From the NCBI RefSeq assembly GCF_002237555.1, contig NZ_CP022540.1, positions 4,283,001 to 4,347,000 of the forward strand: a stretch of 64,000 nt of DNA, in the 5' to 3' direction. The stretch comes from Antarctobacter heliothermus. GTDB taxonomy: Bacteria > Pseudomonadota > Alphaproteobacteria > Rhodobacterales > Rhodobacteraceae. The notes under the pieces were generated by a model that saw nothing but the letters and a program-made list of their open reading frames with translations, made no database searches and was not told the origin of the DNA. Both the position numbers and the translations under genes were made by a program. Shown piece after piece: positions 35,522-44,687 of the stretch. Within the stretch, counting starts at the first letter, position 1, and each line of letters begins with the position of its first letter.

Positions 35522-36492
35522 TGACCGAGGGCGACATGTATATCCCGACCTATGAGGACATGCTGGACGCGCACAAGCGGATTGAACCCTATATCCGCCG
35601 CACCCCGGTGCGCGTGTCGGACTACCTGAACGAGCTTACAGGCGCGCAACTGTTCTTCAAATGCGAGAACTTTCAGGAGCCGGGCGCCTTCAAGGTGCGC
35701 GGCGCTGCCAACGCGGTGTTTGGGTTGAATGAGGATCAGGCGAAGAAGGGCGTGGCCACACATTCGTCGGGCAACCACGCGTCTTGCCTCAGCTACGCCG
35801 CCATGCGGCGTGGCATCCCCTGCAACGTGGTTATGCCGCGCACCGCCCCGCAGGCCAAAAAGGACACCGTGCGCCGCTACGGCGGCAACATCACCGAATG
35901 CGACCCGTCAACGTCTTCGCGTGAGGCGACATTTGCTCAGGTACAGGCCGCGACCGGGGGCGATTTTGTCCATCCCTACAACGATCCGCGTGTGATCGCG
36001 GGTCAGGGCACCTGTGCCAAAGAGTTCATGGAACAGACCGACGGGATGGACATGGTTGTCGCCCCTATCGGCGGTGGTGGCATGATCTCTGGCACCTGCC
36101 TGACCCTGTCGACGCTGGCCCCCCAAACGCAGGTCATCGCGGCAGAGCCGGAACAGGCCGATGACGCCTATCGCAGCTTCAAGGCCGGGCACATCATTGC
36201 AGATGATGCGCCCAAAACCATCGCCGACGGTCTGCTGGTGCCCCTCAAAGAGCGGACATGGCATTTCGTGTCCACCTATGTGAGCGAGATATACACCGCG
36301 TCCGATCAGGAAATCATCGACGCGATGAAGCTGACATGGAAACACCTGCGCATCGTGATGGAACCGTCCAGTGCCGTGCCTCTGGCCGTGATCCTGAAAA
36401 ACCCCGACGCCTTTCGCGGCAAACGCGTTGGCCTGATCATCACCGGCGGCAACGTCGACTTGGACAAGCTGCCTTGGCTCAACGCCGCCTGA
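35518..36492 (+). CDS. bhcB: Beta-hydroxyaspartate dehydratase
   Basis: A 324-residue fold-type II PLP enzyme of the serine/threonine dehydratase family. It turns erythro-beta-hydroxyaspartate into iminosuccinate plus water. The PLP lysine is in FQEPGAFKVRGAAN, the glycine loop in PIGGGGMISGTC, and SSGNHASCLSYAA binds substrate. The ATG at 35518 overlaps the bhcA TGA by four bases; ATG 35521 is an alternative. Confidence 0.93.
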   Translation: MMTEGDMYIPTYEDMLDAHKRIEPYIRRTPVRVSDYLNELTGAQLFFKCENFQEPGAFKVRGAANAVFGLNEDQAKKGVATHSSGNHASCLSYAAMRRGIPCNVVMPRTAPQAKKDTVRRYGGNITECDPSTSSREATFAQVQAATGGDFVHPYNDPRVIAGQGTCAKEFMEQTDGMDMVVAPIGGGGMISGTCLTLSTLAPQTQVIAAEPEQADDAYRSFKAGHIIADDAPKTIADGLLVPLKERTWHFVSTYVSEIYTASDQEIIDAMKLTWKHLRIVMEPSSAVPLAVILKNPDAFRGKRVGLIITGGNVDLDKLPWLNAA

Positions 36493-36532
36493 CCGACCCG
36501 AACACCATCAATTCCGACAGAGGAGCGCGGAC

Positions 36533-37696
36533 ATGAAAGACATGACCAATCTCGACGATTTCGAAGTAGGCTATGACATTCCGGCCAAGCCCGGCATGGA
36601 TGAGGCCGACATCCAGACCCCCTGCCTTGTGCTGGATCTGGATGCGCTGGAGCGCAACATCAAAAAGATGGGCGATTACGCCGCGTCCCACGGGATGCGC
36701 CACCGGGTGCATGGCAAGATGCACAAATCCGTTGACGTGGCCAAACTGCAGGAAAGCCTTGGCGGCTCATGTGGCGTCTGCTGCCAGAAGGTGTCCGAGG
36801 CCGAGGTCTTTGCCCGTGGCGGCATCAAGGATGTTCTGGTCTCCAATCAGGTCCGCGACCCGGCCAAGATCAACCGTCTGGCGCGGCTGCCCAAACTGGG
36901 CGCGCGCACCATCGTCTGCGTGGATGACGTGGCCAATGTCGCAGATCTGTCGGCGGCGGCGGTCAAGCACGGCACCGAAATCGAATGTCTGGTGGAAATC
37001 GACTGTGGCGCGGGCCGTTGCGGCGTGACCACCACACCGGCTGTTGTGGACATCGCCAAGGCGATCGACACGGCCGAGGGCCTGAAATTCTCCGGCATTC
37101 AGGCCTATCAGGGCGCGATGCAGCACATGGACAGCTACGACGACCGCAAGGCCAAGCTGGATGTCGCGGTGGCCATGGTCAAAGACGCCGTAGACTCGCT
37201 AAAATCCGAGGGGCTGGAGTGCGACATCGTCGGCGGCGGCGGCACCGGGTCATACTACTTTGAGTCGACCAGCGGCGTGTACAACGAACTGCAGTGCGGA
37301 TCGTACGCCTTCATGGATGCCGATTATGGCCGCATCTTGGACAAAGACGGAAACCGCATCGACCAAGGCGAATGGGAAAATGCATTTTTCATCCTGACCA
37401 GCGTCATGTCCCACGCCAAGGCCGACAAGGCCATCGTTGACGCGGGCCTCAAGGCGCAGTCAGTCGACAGCGGTCTGCCGGTGATTTTTGGCCGCACGGA
37501 CGTGGAATACGTCAAATGCTCGGACGAACACGGCGTCGTCATGGACCCGACCGGCGCGCTGCAAGTCAATGACAAGCTTAAGCTGGTTCCGGGCCACTGC
37601 GACCCCACCGCCAACGTGCATGACTGGTACGTCGGCGTGCGGAACGGCAAGGTCGAAACCGTTTGGCCGGTGTCGGCGCGCGGTCACGCCTACTAA
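36533..37696 (+). CDS. bhcC: Beta-hydroxyaspartate aldolase
   Basis: A 387-residue alanine-racemase-fold PLP aldolase related to D-threonine aldolases. It joins glycine and glyoxylate to (2R,3S)-beta-hydroxyaspartate, the central step of the cycle. The PLP Lys follows the pattern HRVHGKMHKSVDVAKLQ. Other conserved parts are CLVEIDCGAGRCGV, DIVGGGGTGSYYF and the C-terminal PGHCDPTANVHDWY metal/PLP region. There is a GGAG site upstream, 40 bases after bhcB. Confidence 0.94.
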   Translation: MKDMTNLDDFEVGYDIPAKPGMDEADIQTPCLVLDLDALERNIKKMGDYAASHGMRHRVHGKMHKSVDVAKLQESLGGSCGVCCQKVSEAEVFARGGIKDVLVSNQVRDPAKINRLARLPKLGARTIVCVDDVANVADLSAAAVKHGTEIECLVEIDCGAGRCGVTTTPAVVDIAKAIDTAEGLKFSGIQAYQGAMQHMDSYDDRKAKLDVAVAMVKDAVDSLKSEGLECDIVGGGGTGSYYFESTSGVYNELQCGSYAFMDADYGRILDKDGNRIDQGEWENAFFILTSVMSHAKADKAIVDAGLKAQSVDSGLPVIFGRTDVEYVKCSDEHGVVMDPTGALQVNDKLKLVPGHCDPTANVHDWYVGVRNGKVETVWPVSARGHAY

Positions 37697-37890
37697 GCCT
37701 GTCGCTGGGTAAGGAAGGTCCGTCTCGGGAGGAGGCGGAGAGACGCCCGTGTGTATGCTCGCCTTCCGGCAATGGCACATGGGCGCACGAAATCATTGAT
37801 ACTCTTCGGCCCCCCGCTGATCGTCTGCCCCCTTGTCGCGCACTGCGTCCCGGCGGCCATTGGCGCGACAGCGGGGCCAAGGTCGAAACC
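37648..37890. repeat. 13-base direct repeat around the bhcC-bhcD gap
   Basis: CAAGGTCGAAACC occurs at 37648-37660 (inside bhcC) and 37878-37890, 230 bases apart. They bracket the unusually long 211-base gap before bhcD. A weak small frame with a hydrophobic stretch (SLILFGPPLIVCPLVAH) lies in the gap, but I do not call it a gene. Confidence 0.4.
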
Positions 37891-37907
37891 CCCATTGGGA
37901 GACTACC

Positions 37908-38873
37908 ATGCTGATCGTACCCGAACGCGAAATCGCCAATCTGATGACCCGCGACGTGGCCTTTGACGCGGTGGAACAGGTGTTTGCCGCCATGGCCTCT
38001 GATGACGCCTACAACTTTCCTGTCGTGCGAGAGGCCATTGGCCACGAGGACGCCTTGTACGGTTTTAAGGGCGGCTTTGACCGCGCCGGTCTGACGCTAG
38101 GTCTGAAGGCGGGTGGCTACTGGCCGCACAATCTGGAAAAGCGCGGGCTGATCAATCACCAGTCCACGGTGTTCCTGTTCGACCCCGACACCGGCATGGT
38201 CAAGGCGATGGTGGGCGGCAACCTGTTGACGGCCCTGCGCACCGCGGCGGCGTCGTCGGTGTCTATCAAACATCTGGCGCGCAAGGACGCCAAGGTGCTG
38301 GGCATGATCGGGGCGGGCCATCAGGCAACTTTCCAACTGCGCGCCGCACTGGAGCAGCGCACATTCGACAAGGTGATCGGCTGGAACTACCACCCCGAAA
38401 TGCTGCCCAACATCGAAAAGGTCGCGACAGAGGCCGGTGTCCCGTTTGAGGCAGTGGACCTGCCGGGGATGCGCGCGGCGGATGTGATCATCTCAATCAC
38501 CTCGGCCTTCGGCCCGTCGCTGATGGCCGATCACGTCAGTCCCGGCACGCATGTGGCCTGCATGGGCACCGACACCAAAGGCAAACAAGAGGTCGAGGCG
38601 GCGTTGCTGGCCCGCGCCGCCGTCTTCACCGACGAGGTCGCGCAATCGGTCAGCATCGGCGAGGCACAGCACGCCGTGGCGCAGGGTCTGATCCGCGACA
38701 GCGACATCGCCCAGCTTGGCGCGGTGATCAACGGCAGCCATCCGGGACGGACGTCGGACGACCAGATCACCCTGTTCGACGGCACCGGCGTCGGTCTTCA
38801 GGATCTCGCGGTTGCCGCGGCGGTGGTCGATCTAGCGGTCGCACAGGGCATCGCCATCGAGGTCGATTTCTGA
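37908..38873 (+). CDS. bhcD: Iminosuccinate reductase
   Basis: A 321-residue ornithine cyclodeaminase-family reductase. It reduces iminosuccinate to L-aspartate with NADH and so closes the cycle with BhcA. The Rossmann motif is at LGMIGAGHQATFQLRA, and TLFDGTGVGLQDLAVA is the family C-terminus. The assignment over a cyclodeaminase rests on its place in bhcABCD. It starts at the ATG at 37908. A strong terminator hairpin follows. Confidence 0.92.
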   Translation: MLIVPEREIANLMTRDVAFDAVEQVFAAMASDDAYNFPVVREAIGHEDALYGFKGGFDRAGLTLGLKAGGYWPHNLEKRGLINHQSTVFLFDPDTGMVKAMVGGNLLTALRTAAASSVSIKHLARKDAKVLGMIGAGHQATFQLRAALEQRTFDKVIGWNYHPEMLPNIEKVATEAGVPFEAVDLPGMRAADVIISITSAFGPSLMADHVSPGTHVACMGTDTKGKQEVEAALLARAAVFTDEVAQSVSIGEAQHAVAQGLIRDSDIAQLGAVINGSHPGRTSDDQITLFDGTGVGLQDLAVAAAVVDLAVAQGIAIEVDF

Positions 38874-38905
38874 CGCCGCTCCCGACAGGGAAAGTGACAG
38901 CTTCC

Positions 38906-38938
38906 AACCGCCCCGGCCCCTATGGGACCGGGGCGGTT
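38906..38938. terminator. Strong bidirectional terminator hairpin
   Basis: A perfect 11-base stem, AACCGCCCCGG (38906-38916) and CCGGGGCGGTT (38928-38938), with an 11-base loop. It sits between the convergent bhcD and sulfite-exporter-family genes. Confidence 0.75.
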
Positions 38939-38942
38939 GCGT

Positions 38943-39692
38943 TCAGAAAAGGCGCAGCAGAAAGATCACGCTCATCCCGTAGCCGATGGTAGCAACGATG
39001 GCGCGGACGACCCATGCAGGGATGGCCTTGGCGACATGCGCTCCGGCGTAGCCGCCGATGATCGCGGCAACCATCATCACCATGGCCATCGGCCAAACGA
39101 CAATCCCGGCCACGGCGAAGGTCACAACCGAAATTGCCGACAGGGCAAACGACAGCCCGCTTTTGACGCCGTTCATCAGATGAATGTCGCGCCAGCCCCA
39201 GAGCGCGAAAAGCGCCAGCAAGACAATCCCCAAGCCGCCGTTGAAATACCCGCCGTACAGACTGACCAGAAACAGGCCAACCGCGCCTTCGGGGCGAAAG
39301 CCGCCCGCCGCATGTTCTGCCCATGCTTTCAGCCGTGCGCCGAACAGAAAGGCCGTGGTGGCGAACAGCAACAAAAAGGGCACGATGAGTGAGAAGGCTT
39401 CGTTCGACGACACCAGCAGCAACAGCGACCCGACCAATCCTCCGGCCAGCGTGATTGCCGTCAGGCGGATCAACTGTCGGCGCGACAGGGTCTTGAGTTC
39501 GGCGATATAACCCAGCGTGCCGCCAAGGTATCCGGGGAAAACCGCAACTGTGCTGGTGGCATTGGCCGCCACCGGCGGGACACCCGCCCACACAAGCGCC
39601 GGAAAGGTCAAAAAGGTGCCCCCGCCCGCGATGGTATTGACGACACCCGCGCCAAATCCCGCAAGTATCAGAATAACATAGTCTGGGCTCAT
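38943..39692 (-). CDS. TauE/SafE (TSUP) family membrane transporter
   Basis: A 249-residue inner-membrane protein from the ATG at 39692, preceded by GGGGGGGAGACC. About eight hydrophobic helices are visible (YVILILAGFGAGVVNTIAGG and others). The two glycine-rich family motifs are GGGTFLTFPALVWAG near the start and GGYFNGGLGIVLLALF in the second half. The family exports sulfite, sulfoacetate or other small organic anions. It lies between the bhc genes and the purine permease, and the substrate is unknown. Confidence 0.88.
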   Translation of the reverse strand: MSPDYVILILAGFGAGVVNTIAGGGTFLTFPALVWAGVPPVAANATSTVAVFPGYLGGTLGYIAELKTLSRRQLIRLTAITLAGGLVGSLLLLVSSNEAFSLIVPFLLLFATTAFLFGARLKAWAEHAAGGFRPEGAVGLFLVSLYGGYFNGGLGIVLLALFALWGWRDIHLMNGVKSGLSFALSAISVVTFAVAGIVVWPMAMVMMVAAIIGGYAGAHVAKAIPAWVVRAIVATIGYGMSVIFLLRLF

Positions 39693-39782
39693 TTTTTGGT
39701 CTCCCCCCCAAAAGCCAAAGCGGCGCGCTTTCGCACGCCGCTTCGCCTGTTTTTTGGGCAGGGTCAACGCCACCGGGTGTCG

Positions 39783-41207
39783 TCAGGCCTGACCGCTCTG
39801 TCCCAACGACCCTTTGCCATGTCCGGCCATACCGCCGGAGACTTCTTCGGTGGATTCGTCGGACAGATCTTCGGGCAGCACCAGGTTCAGCACGATGGCG
39901 ATCACGGCGGCGGGCAGGATGCCGGATGTCGCCAGCACCTTGATCGTGCCGGGCAGGTATTGCAGCGCCCCCGGCTCCAGCTGCAGGCCAAGGCCCAGCG
40001 ACAGCGCAATCGCAAAGATCACCATGTTGCGGCGGTTCCAGGTCACGTCCGACAGCATCGAGATACCGGCCGCCACGACCATGCCGAACATCACGATCAC
40101 ACCGCCGCCCAGCACTTCGATCGGGATCGAGGAGATGATCGCGCCGATCTTGGGCACCAGTCCGCACAGGATCAGGAACACCGCGCCGATGGTCACCACA
40201 TGGCGGCTCATCACGCCGGTCATCGCGATCAGCCCGACGTTCTGGCTGAACGAGGTGTTGGGCAACGCGCCGAACAGGCCAGAGATTGCCGTGCCGATAC
40301 CGTCGGCAAAGGTCGCGCCCTGGATCTCTTTGTCCGTCGCCTCACGCCCCGCGCCGCCCTTGGTGATACCCGACACGTCGCCGACGGTTTCCACCGCCGA
40401 CACAAAGGACATGGCGCAAAAGCCGACAATCGCCGCGACCGAGAACTCCAGCCCAAAATGCAACGGGTTGGGCAGTGCAAAGCTGGACGCGCGGCCGACA
40501 TTGCCAAGGTTCACCTGACCCAACACAAAAGCCAGCCCATAGCCGACCAGCAGGCCGATCAGCACCGCCGAGACCGACAGCATCCCGCGGGCAAAGAACT
40601 TCAGCCCCAGCGTCACAAGGATCACCGTCCCGGCCATCAGCCAGTTCAGCCCCGAGCCGTATTCCGGCGTGCCAATCGCAGGCACGCCCCCGGCGGCGTA
40701 CTGGATGCCGACCTTGACCAGCGCGAGGCCGATCATCGTCACCACCAGCCCCGTCACCAGCGGCGGCAACGCAAAGCGGATCTTGCCGATGAACAGGCCA
40801 AGGACCGCGTGGAACAGACCGCCCACAAGGATGCCGCCCATCAGCACCGCAATGGCATCCACGCCCTTGCCCGCCACCAGCGGGATCATGATCGGGATAA
40901 AGGCAAACGAGGTGCCCTGCACGATCGGCAGCCGCGCCCCCACCGGACCGACACCGATGCTCTGGAACAGCGTCGCGATGCCGGCAAAGAACATCGACAT
41001 CTGGATCATGTAGATCATCTGCGGAAAGTCGGGTGAGTTCGAGCCAAAGCCGAACCCCGCCGCGCCGCAGACGATGATCGCCGGAGTGACGTTCGAGACG
41101 AACATCGCCAGAACGTGCTGGATGCCCAGCGGCACCGCCTTGATCAGCGGCGGTGTGTAATCCGGATCGCGCAGTTGCTCTGGCGTTCCGATGCTTGTGT
41201 CAGCCAT
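39783..41207 (-). CDS. NCS2-family purine (xanthine/urate) permease
   Basis: A 474-residue nucleobase:cation symporter-2 from the ATG at 41207, with about 14 membrane helices. Key motifs are QHVLAMFVSNVTPAIIV near the N-terminus, LPIVQGTSFAFIPIM, and ALPNTSFSQNVGLIAMTGV, whose NxGxxxxTG pattern defines the purine-binding segment of xanthine/urate members. It is clustered with ureidoglycolate lyase and allantoinase, so it most likely imports urate or xanthine. Confidence 0.9.
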   Translation of the reverse strand: MADTSIGTPEQLRDPDYTPPLIKAVPLGIQHVLAMFVSNVTPAIIVCGAAGFGFGSNSPDFPQMIYMIQMSMFFAGIATLFQSIGVGPVGARLPIVQGTSFAFIPIMIPLVAGKGVDAIAVLMGGILVGGLFHAVLGLFIGKIRFALPPLVTGLVVTMIGLALVKVGIQYAAGGVPAIGTPEYGSGLNWLMAGTVILVTLGLKFFARGMLSVSAVLIGLLVGYGLAFVLGQVNLGNVGRASSFALPNPLHFGLEFSVAAIVGFCAMSFVSAVETVGDVSGITKGGAGREATDKEIQGATFADGIGTAISGLFGALPNTSFSQNVGLIAMTGVMSRHVVTIGAVFLILCGLVPKIGAIISSIPIEVLGGGVIVMFGMVVAAGISMLSDVTWNRRNMVIFAIALSLGLGLQLEPGALQYLPGTIKVLATSGILPAAVIAIVLNLVLPEDLSDESTEEVSGGMAGHGKGSLGQSGQA

Positions 41208-41262
41208 TTCCAGTCCCCTCTGATGTGTCCTTCCGCACCCGCCGGTCTTGCGCGGCGCGGTC

Positions 41263-41748
41263 TTATCCTTCGATGTGATAGGGCGTGTCGAAAAAATGCT
41301 CTTGCAGGTTGGCGCCCGCGCCGATCCGGTCGACCACCGCAAACAGCCCCGGCGCATGCAGCGGCGTCAGCACCCCGTGCCAGACGCCCCGGTGATAGTT
41401 CACCCCCTGCCCCGGCGCGGTCATAAAGGCGATGGGCTGCCCCGGCGCACCGCCCTGATCCGGCGCCACGATGACCAGAAACGGGTCCAGGCTCATTGGC
41501 AGGAACGCCTGACTGCCGTCCGGGTGACGCTCCATCATGTCCAGCCTCAGTGGCAGCGCGCGCGGCTCTGCCTTGAACAGGCTGATCCCGGCGCGGCCCT
41601 CGACAAACTCCAGCGCCGCGCGGTCGTGATAGCGCCCGCACAGGCCCTGATTGATGATCTTATCCGCATCGCCGCTGACATCCAGCACATCGCCAAAGGG
41701 GGCAAACCCCTGCGCCGTCAGCGGCTGTACCGGGATGCGCGCGCTCAT
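41263..41748 (-). CDS. allA: Ureidoglycolate lyase
   Basis: A 161-residue enzyme that splits (S)-ureidoglycolate into glyoxylate and urea. It has the family start VQPLTAQGFAPFGDVL, MMERHPDGSQAFLPM, and the cupin metal region VNYHRGVWHGVLTPLH. Its ATG overlaps the stop of the allantoinase gene by four bases. The glyoxylate released is the entry substrate for the adjacent bhc genes. Confidence 0.94.
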   Translation of the reverse strand: MSARIPVQPLTAQGFAPFGDVLDVSGDADKIINQGLCGRYHDRAALEFVEGRAGISLFKAEPRALPLRLDMMERHPDGSQAFLPMSLDPFLVIVAPDQGGAPGQPIAFMTAPGQGVNYHRGVWHGVLTPLHAPGLFAVVDRIGAGANLQEHFFDTPYHIEG

Positions 41749-43157
41749 GCGCCCAGCTTTTCGATCAGCCGCACCTCGGCGATGCGTTCGACCTGACGGC
41801 AGGCCTCGGCGAACTCCGCGTCGCGGCTGTTGGCCAGCCGCTGCTGGAACGCCGCCATGATCGACGCCTTGGTGTGGTCGCGCACCGCAATGATGAAGGG
41901 AAAGCCGAACCGGGCGGTATAGGCGTCGTTCAGTTGGGTAAAGCTGTCGCGCTCATCGTCGGTCAGCAGGTCCAGCCCCGCGCCCGCCTGTTCCGCCGTG
42001 CTCTCGGCGGTCAGCTGTCCCGCCGCCGCCAGCTTGCCCGCCAGATCCGGGTGCGCCGTCAGCACGCCCAGCCGCCGCTCCTCGCTGGCAGAGCGGAACA
42101 CCCGCGCCAGCGCCGAATGCACCCCTGTCGCCGTGTCATGCGCAGGCCCCAGTTCCAGATCGTGCGCGCCTTCGGCGATCCACGGGCTGTGTTCGAACAC
42201 ACCGCCGAATTCGGCGACAAAGCGCACCTTATCCATCGTTGAGGGCCGCGCGCGCGGCACCGGCGGGTGCGCCTGCGCCCAATGATCAGCAATCTGTTCG
42301 CGGGTGGCGAACCAGACGCCCTCATGGCCCTGCATATGGTCCAGCGCGCGCTTCAGCGCCATCGCCCGCCCCGGCCGGCCCGCGATGCGGCAATGCAGCC
42401 CGATCGACAGCATCCGCGGCGCGCCCGCCTGCCCTTCGGCATACAGCATGTCGAAACTGTCACGCAGATAGCTTTCGAACTGGTCGCCATTGGTGAACCC
42501 CGCCTGGATCGCAAAACGCATGTCGTTGCAGTCCATCGTATAGGGCACGATCAGTTGGTCCTTGCCCCCCGCGCGGGCCCAATAGGGCAGATCATCCGCA
42601 TAGCTGTCCGAAATATAGGCAAAATCGCCCGCCTCTGCCGCCAGATCGACCGTATTCATCGAACAGCGCCCGGTGTACCAGCCGCGCGGCGCGCTGCCGG
42701 TCACCTCTGTGTGCAGGCGGATCGCCTCGTGGATCTGCGCGCGCTCCTGCTCGGCCGACATGTCCTTGTGTTCGACCCATTTCAGCCCGTGGCTGGCAAT
42801 CTCCCAGCCCGCGCCCTGCATCGCCCGCACCTGATCCGGCGACCGCGCCAGTGCGCTGGCCACGCCGAACACCGTGATCGGCAGATCGCCCAGCAGCCGG
42901 TGCAGACGCCAGAACCCGGCCCGCGCGCCGTAGTCATACAGCGATTCCATGTTCCAGTGCCGCTGCCCCGGCCAGGGCTGCGCGCCGGTGATCTCTGACA
43001 GGAACGCCTCGGATGCCGCGTCGCCATGCAGGATGTTGTTTTCGCTGCCCTCCTCGTAGTTCAGAACGATCTGAACCGCGATCCGGGCGCCCCCCGGCCA
43101 GGCCGCCGCCGGGGCCTGGGCACCATAGCCGATCATGTCTCGTGGGTAACGTGTCAC
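41745..43157 (-). CDS. puuE: Bifunctional allantoinase (PuuE) / OHCU decarboxylase (UraD)
   Basis: A 470-residue fusion. Residues 1-300 are a polysaccharide-deacetylase-fold, cofactor-independent allantoinase (RYPRDMIGYG start, YEEGSENNILHGD, WEIASHGLKWVEH). Residues 310-470 are a 2-oxo-4-hydroxy-4-carboxy-5-ureidoimidazoline decarboxylase (FVAEFGGVFEHSPWIAEGAH, then LNDAYTARFGFPFIIAVRDH). Together they turn OHCU into S-allantoin and then allantoate. The start is a GTG at 43157 after GGATAC, which gives the conserved MTRYPRDMIG beginning. Confidence 0.94.
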   Translation of the reverse strand: MTRYPRDMIGYGAQAPAAAWPGGARIAVQIVLNYEEGSENNILHGDAASEAFLSEITGAQPWPGQRHWNMESLYDYGARAGFWRLHRLLGDLPITVFGVASALARSPDQVRAMQGAGWEIASHGLKWVEHKDMSAEQERAQIHEAIRLHTEVTGSAPRGWYTGRCSMNTVDLAAEAGDFAYISDSYADDLPYWARAGGKDQLIVPYTMDCNDMRFAIQAGFTNGDQFESYLRDSFDMLYAEGQAGAPRMLSIGLHCRIAGRPGRAMALKRALDHMQGHEGVWFATREQIADHWAQAHPPVPRARPSTMDKVRFVAEFGGVFEHSPWIAEGAHDLELGPAHDTATGVHSALARVFRSASEERRLGVLTAHPDLAGKLAAAGQLTAESTAEQAGAGLDLLTDDERDSFTQLNDAYTARFGFPFIIAVRDHTKASIMAAFQQRLANSRDAEFAEACRQVERIAEVRLIEKLGA

Positions 43158-43167
43158 AGGTGTATCC

Positions 43168-43221
43168 TTTTTCTTGAACTCATGAATAAACCAGAAAATC
43201 CTCACTGTTTTTCAAGAAAAA
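43168..43221. promoter_or_regulatory. Inverted repeat in the puuE-uraH divergent promoter region
   Basis: A perfect 11-base inverted repeat, TTTTTCTTGAA (43168-43178) and TTCAAGAAAAA (43211-43221), with a 32-base spacer. It lies just upstream of both divergent purine-degradation genes. It is a candidate operator, possibly for the LysR protein encoded at 43668. Confidence 0.45.
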
Positions 43222-43306
43222 CAAAAAGGACCATTCGGGCAGACCGGCTTTGTCTCTGCCAGCGCAGTTGGCCTAAGACTGCACATGATCTGAGGAGACG
43301 CACACC

Positions 43307-43660
43307 ATGACCGGCTATCTCACCACCCATGTTCTTGACACCGCACGCGGCTGCCCGGCGCAGGGCATGCGCATCGACCTGCTGCGCATCGACGGCGACA
43401 CCCGCAGCCTGCTCCGGACAGTGATCACCAATGCCGATGGCCGCACCGACGCACAGATCCTGCCCGCAGACCAGTTCGAAACCGGCACCTACGAGCTGGT
43501 CTTTCACGCCGGAGCCTACCTCGACGCCTGCGGCACCCCGCCCGAAGACCCCCGGTTCCTCGACATCATCCCGATCCGATTTGGCATGTCACACCCCACA
43601 CACTACCACGTCCCCCTCCTCCTCTCCCCCTTCGGATACGCAACATACAGAGGAAGCTGA
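43307..43660 (+). CDS. uraH: 5-hydroxyisourate hydrolase
   Basis: A 117-residue transthyretin-related protein that hydrolyses 5-hydroxyisourate to OHCU. The signature residues are present: the N-terminal [11 protein letters not shown] (His), the central Arg, and the C-terminal [19 protein letters not shown]. It is divergent from puuE and supplies that enzyme's UraD domain. Confidence 0.95.
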   Translation: MTGYLTTHVLDTARGCPAQGMRIDLLRIDGDTRSLLRTVITNADGRTDAQILPADQFETGTYELVFHAGAYLDACGTPPEDPRFLDIIPIRFGMSHPTHYHVPLLLSPFGYATYRGS

Positions 43661-43667
43661 AACACCC

Positions 43668-44588
43668 TCAAAGAACCCCAGACGTCGCACGAATCGTTGA
43701 GGCGATGCGGTCAATCATGAACTCCATGAACAGCCGCGTCTTGGGGTCCTGCATCCGGCGATGGGTGAACAGACACGCCATCTGGATCGGTTCCGGCGAT
43801 GCGTCCTTGGCCACCGGGATCAATGTTCCGGCCCTGAGATGGTCGGCGATTTCGAACACCGGCTTCATCGCGATGCCATGACCCGCCAGCGCCCAGTCGG
43901 TCAGCACATCGCCATCGTCGGATTCGTACCGGCCCGCCACGCGGAACCGTTTCGGCCCCGCCGGGGTGCGCAACAGCCACTGGAACTCTGTCGCGCCAGG
44001 AAACCGCAGGCTCAGACATTCATGCGCATCGGAGACCAGATCGTCACCGCTGACGGGCATCCCACGTTCGGCGACATAGTCCGGTGAGGCGCACAGGATC
44101 CGGTCCACATCCGCAATCTTTCGGATGCGCAGGTTACTGTCCTCTGGCTGGCCGAGGAAAAAGGCCAGGTCTAACCCTTCGGTGGTCAGATCGACCTTTC
44201 GGTCGGTCAGCCGCAGTCGCACGTTCACCTCTGGGTACTTGGCCAGAAACGCGGGCACCTGCGGCGCGATCAACCGTCGTCCCACCCCCAACGGCGCGGC
44301 GACATACAGCGAGCCCTTGAGATTCTCAGTGATGTTGACGATCTGCGCCTCGGCGCTTTCGACCGCTTGCAGCACATCGGTCGCGCCACGGTAAAATGAC
44401 TGTCCCTGTTCTGTCGGCGTCAGGCTGCGTGTCGTACGCTGGAACAGCCGCACACCCAGATGTTCCTCAAGCTGCGAGATTCGGGACGAGGTCACCGCCG
44501 GAGAGACCCGCAAATCGCGCCCGGCTGCGGACATACTGCCCAATTCATAGACACGAACAAAGGTGCGGATGTTGTCGAGATAGGACAT
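43668..44588 (-). CDS. LysR-family transcriptional regulator
   Basis: A 306-residue LysR protein with an N-terminal HTH (LGSMSAAGRDLRVSPAVTSSRI) and a periplasmic-binding-like effector domain. The start is the ATG at 44588. It is divergent from puuD over about 100 bases and convergent with uraH, so it probably controls urate oxidation genes. The effector is unknown; a purine intermediate is the obvious guess. Confidence 0.9.
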   Translation of the reverse strand: MSYLDNIRTFVRVYELGSMSAAGRDLRVSPAVTSSRISQLEEHLGVRLFQRTTRSLTPTEQGQSFYRGATDVLQAVESAEAQIVNITENLKGSLYVAAPLGVGRRLIAPQVPAFLAKYPEVNVRLRLTDRKVDLTTEGLDLAFFLGQPEDSNLRIRKIADVDRILCASPDYVAERGMPVSGDDLVSDAHECLSLRFPGATEFQWLLRTPAGPKRFRVAGRYESDDGDVLTDWALAGHGIAMKPVFEIADHLRAGTLIPVAKDASPEPIQMACLFTHRRMQDPKTRLFMEFMIDRIASTIRATSGVL

Positions 44589-44687
44589 TGTTCTGATTTT
44601 TTTGATGCTGCTTGGTCTTTCCCGGCGATACCAGAATAAAGGTGTCACGACTAGAGTGATGAAAATTCGAATCTCGGGAGGAAGACA

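Noticed and set aside
37663..37966. Possible small membrane protein between bhcC and bhcD
   Set aside because: There is no ribosome-binding site, the frame runs into bhcD, and the hydrophobic stretch is short; better explained as spacer DNA.
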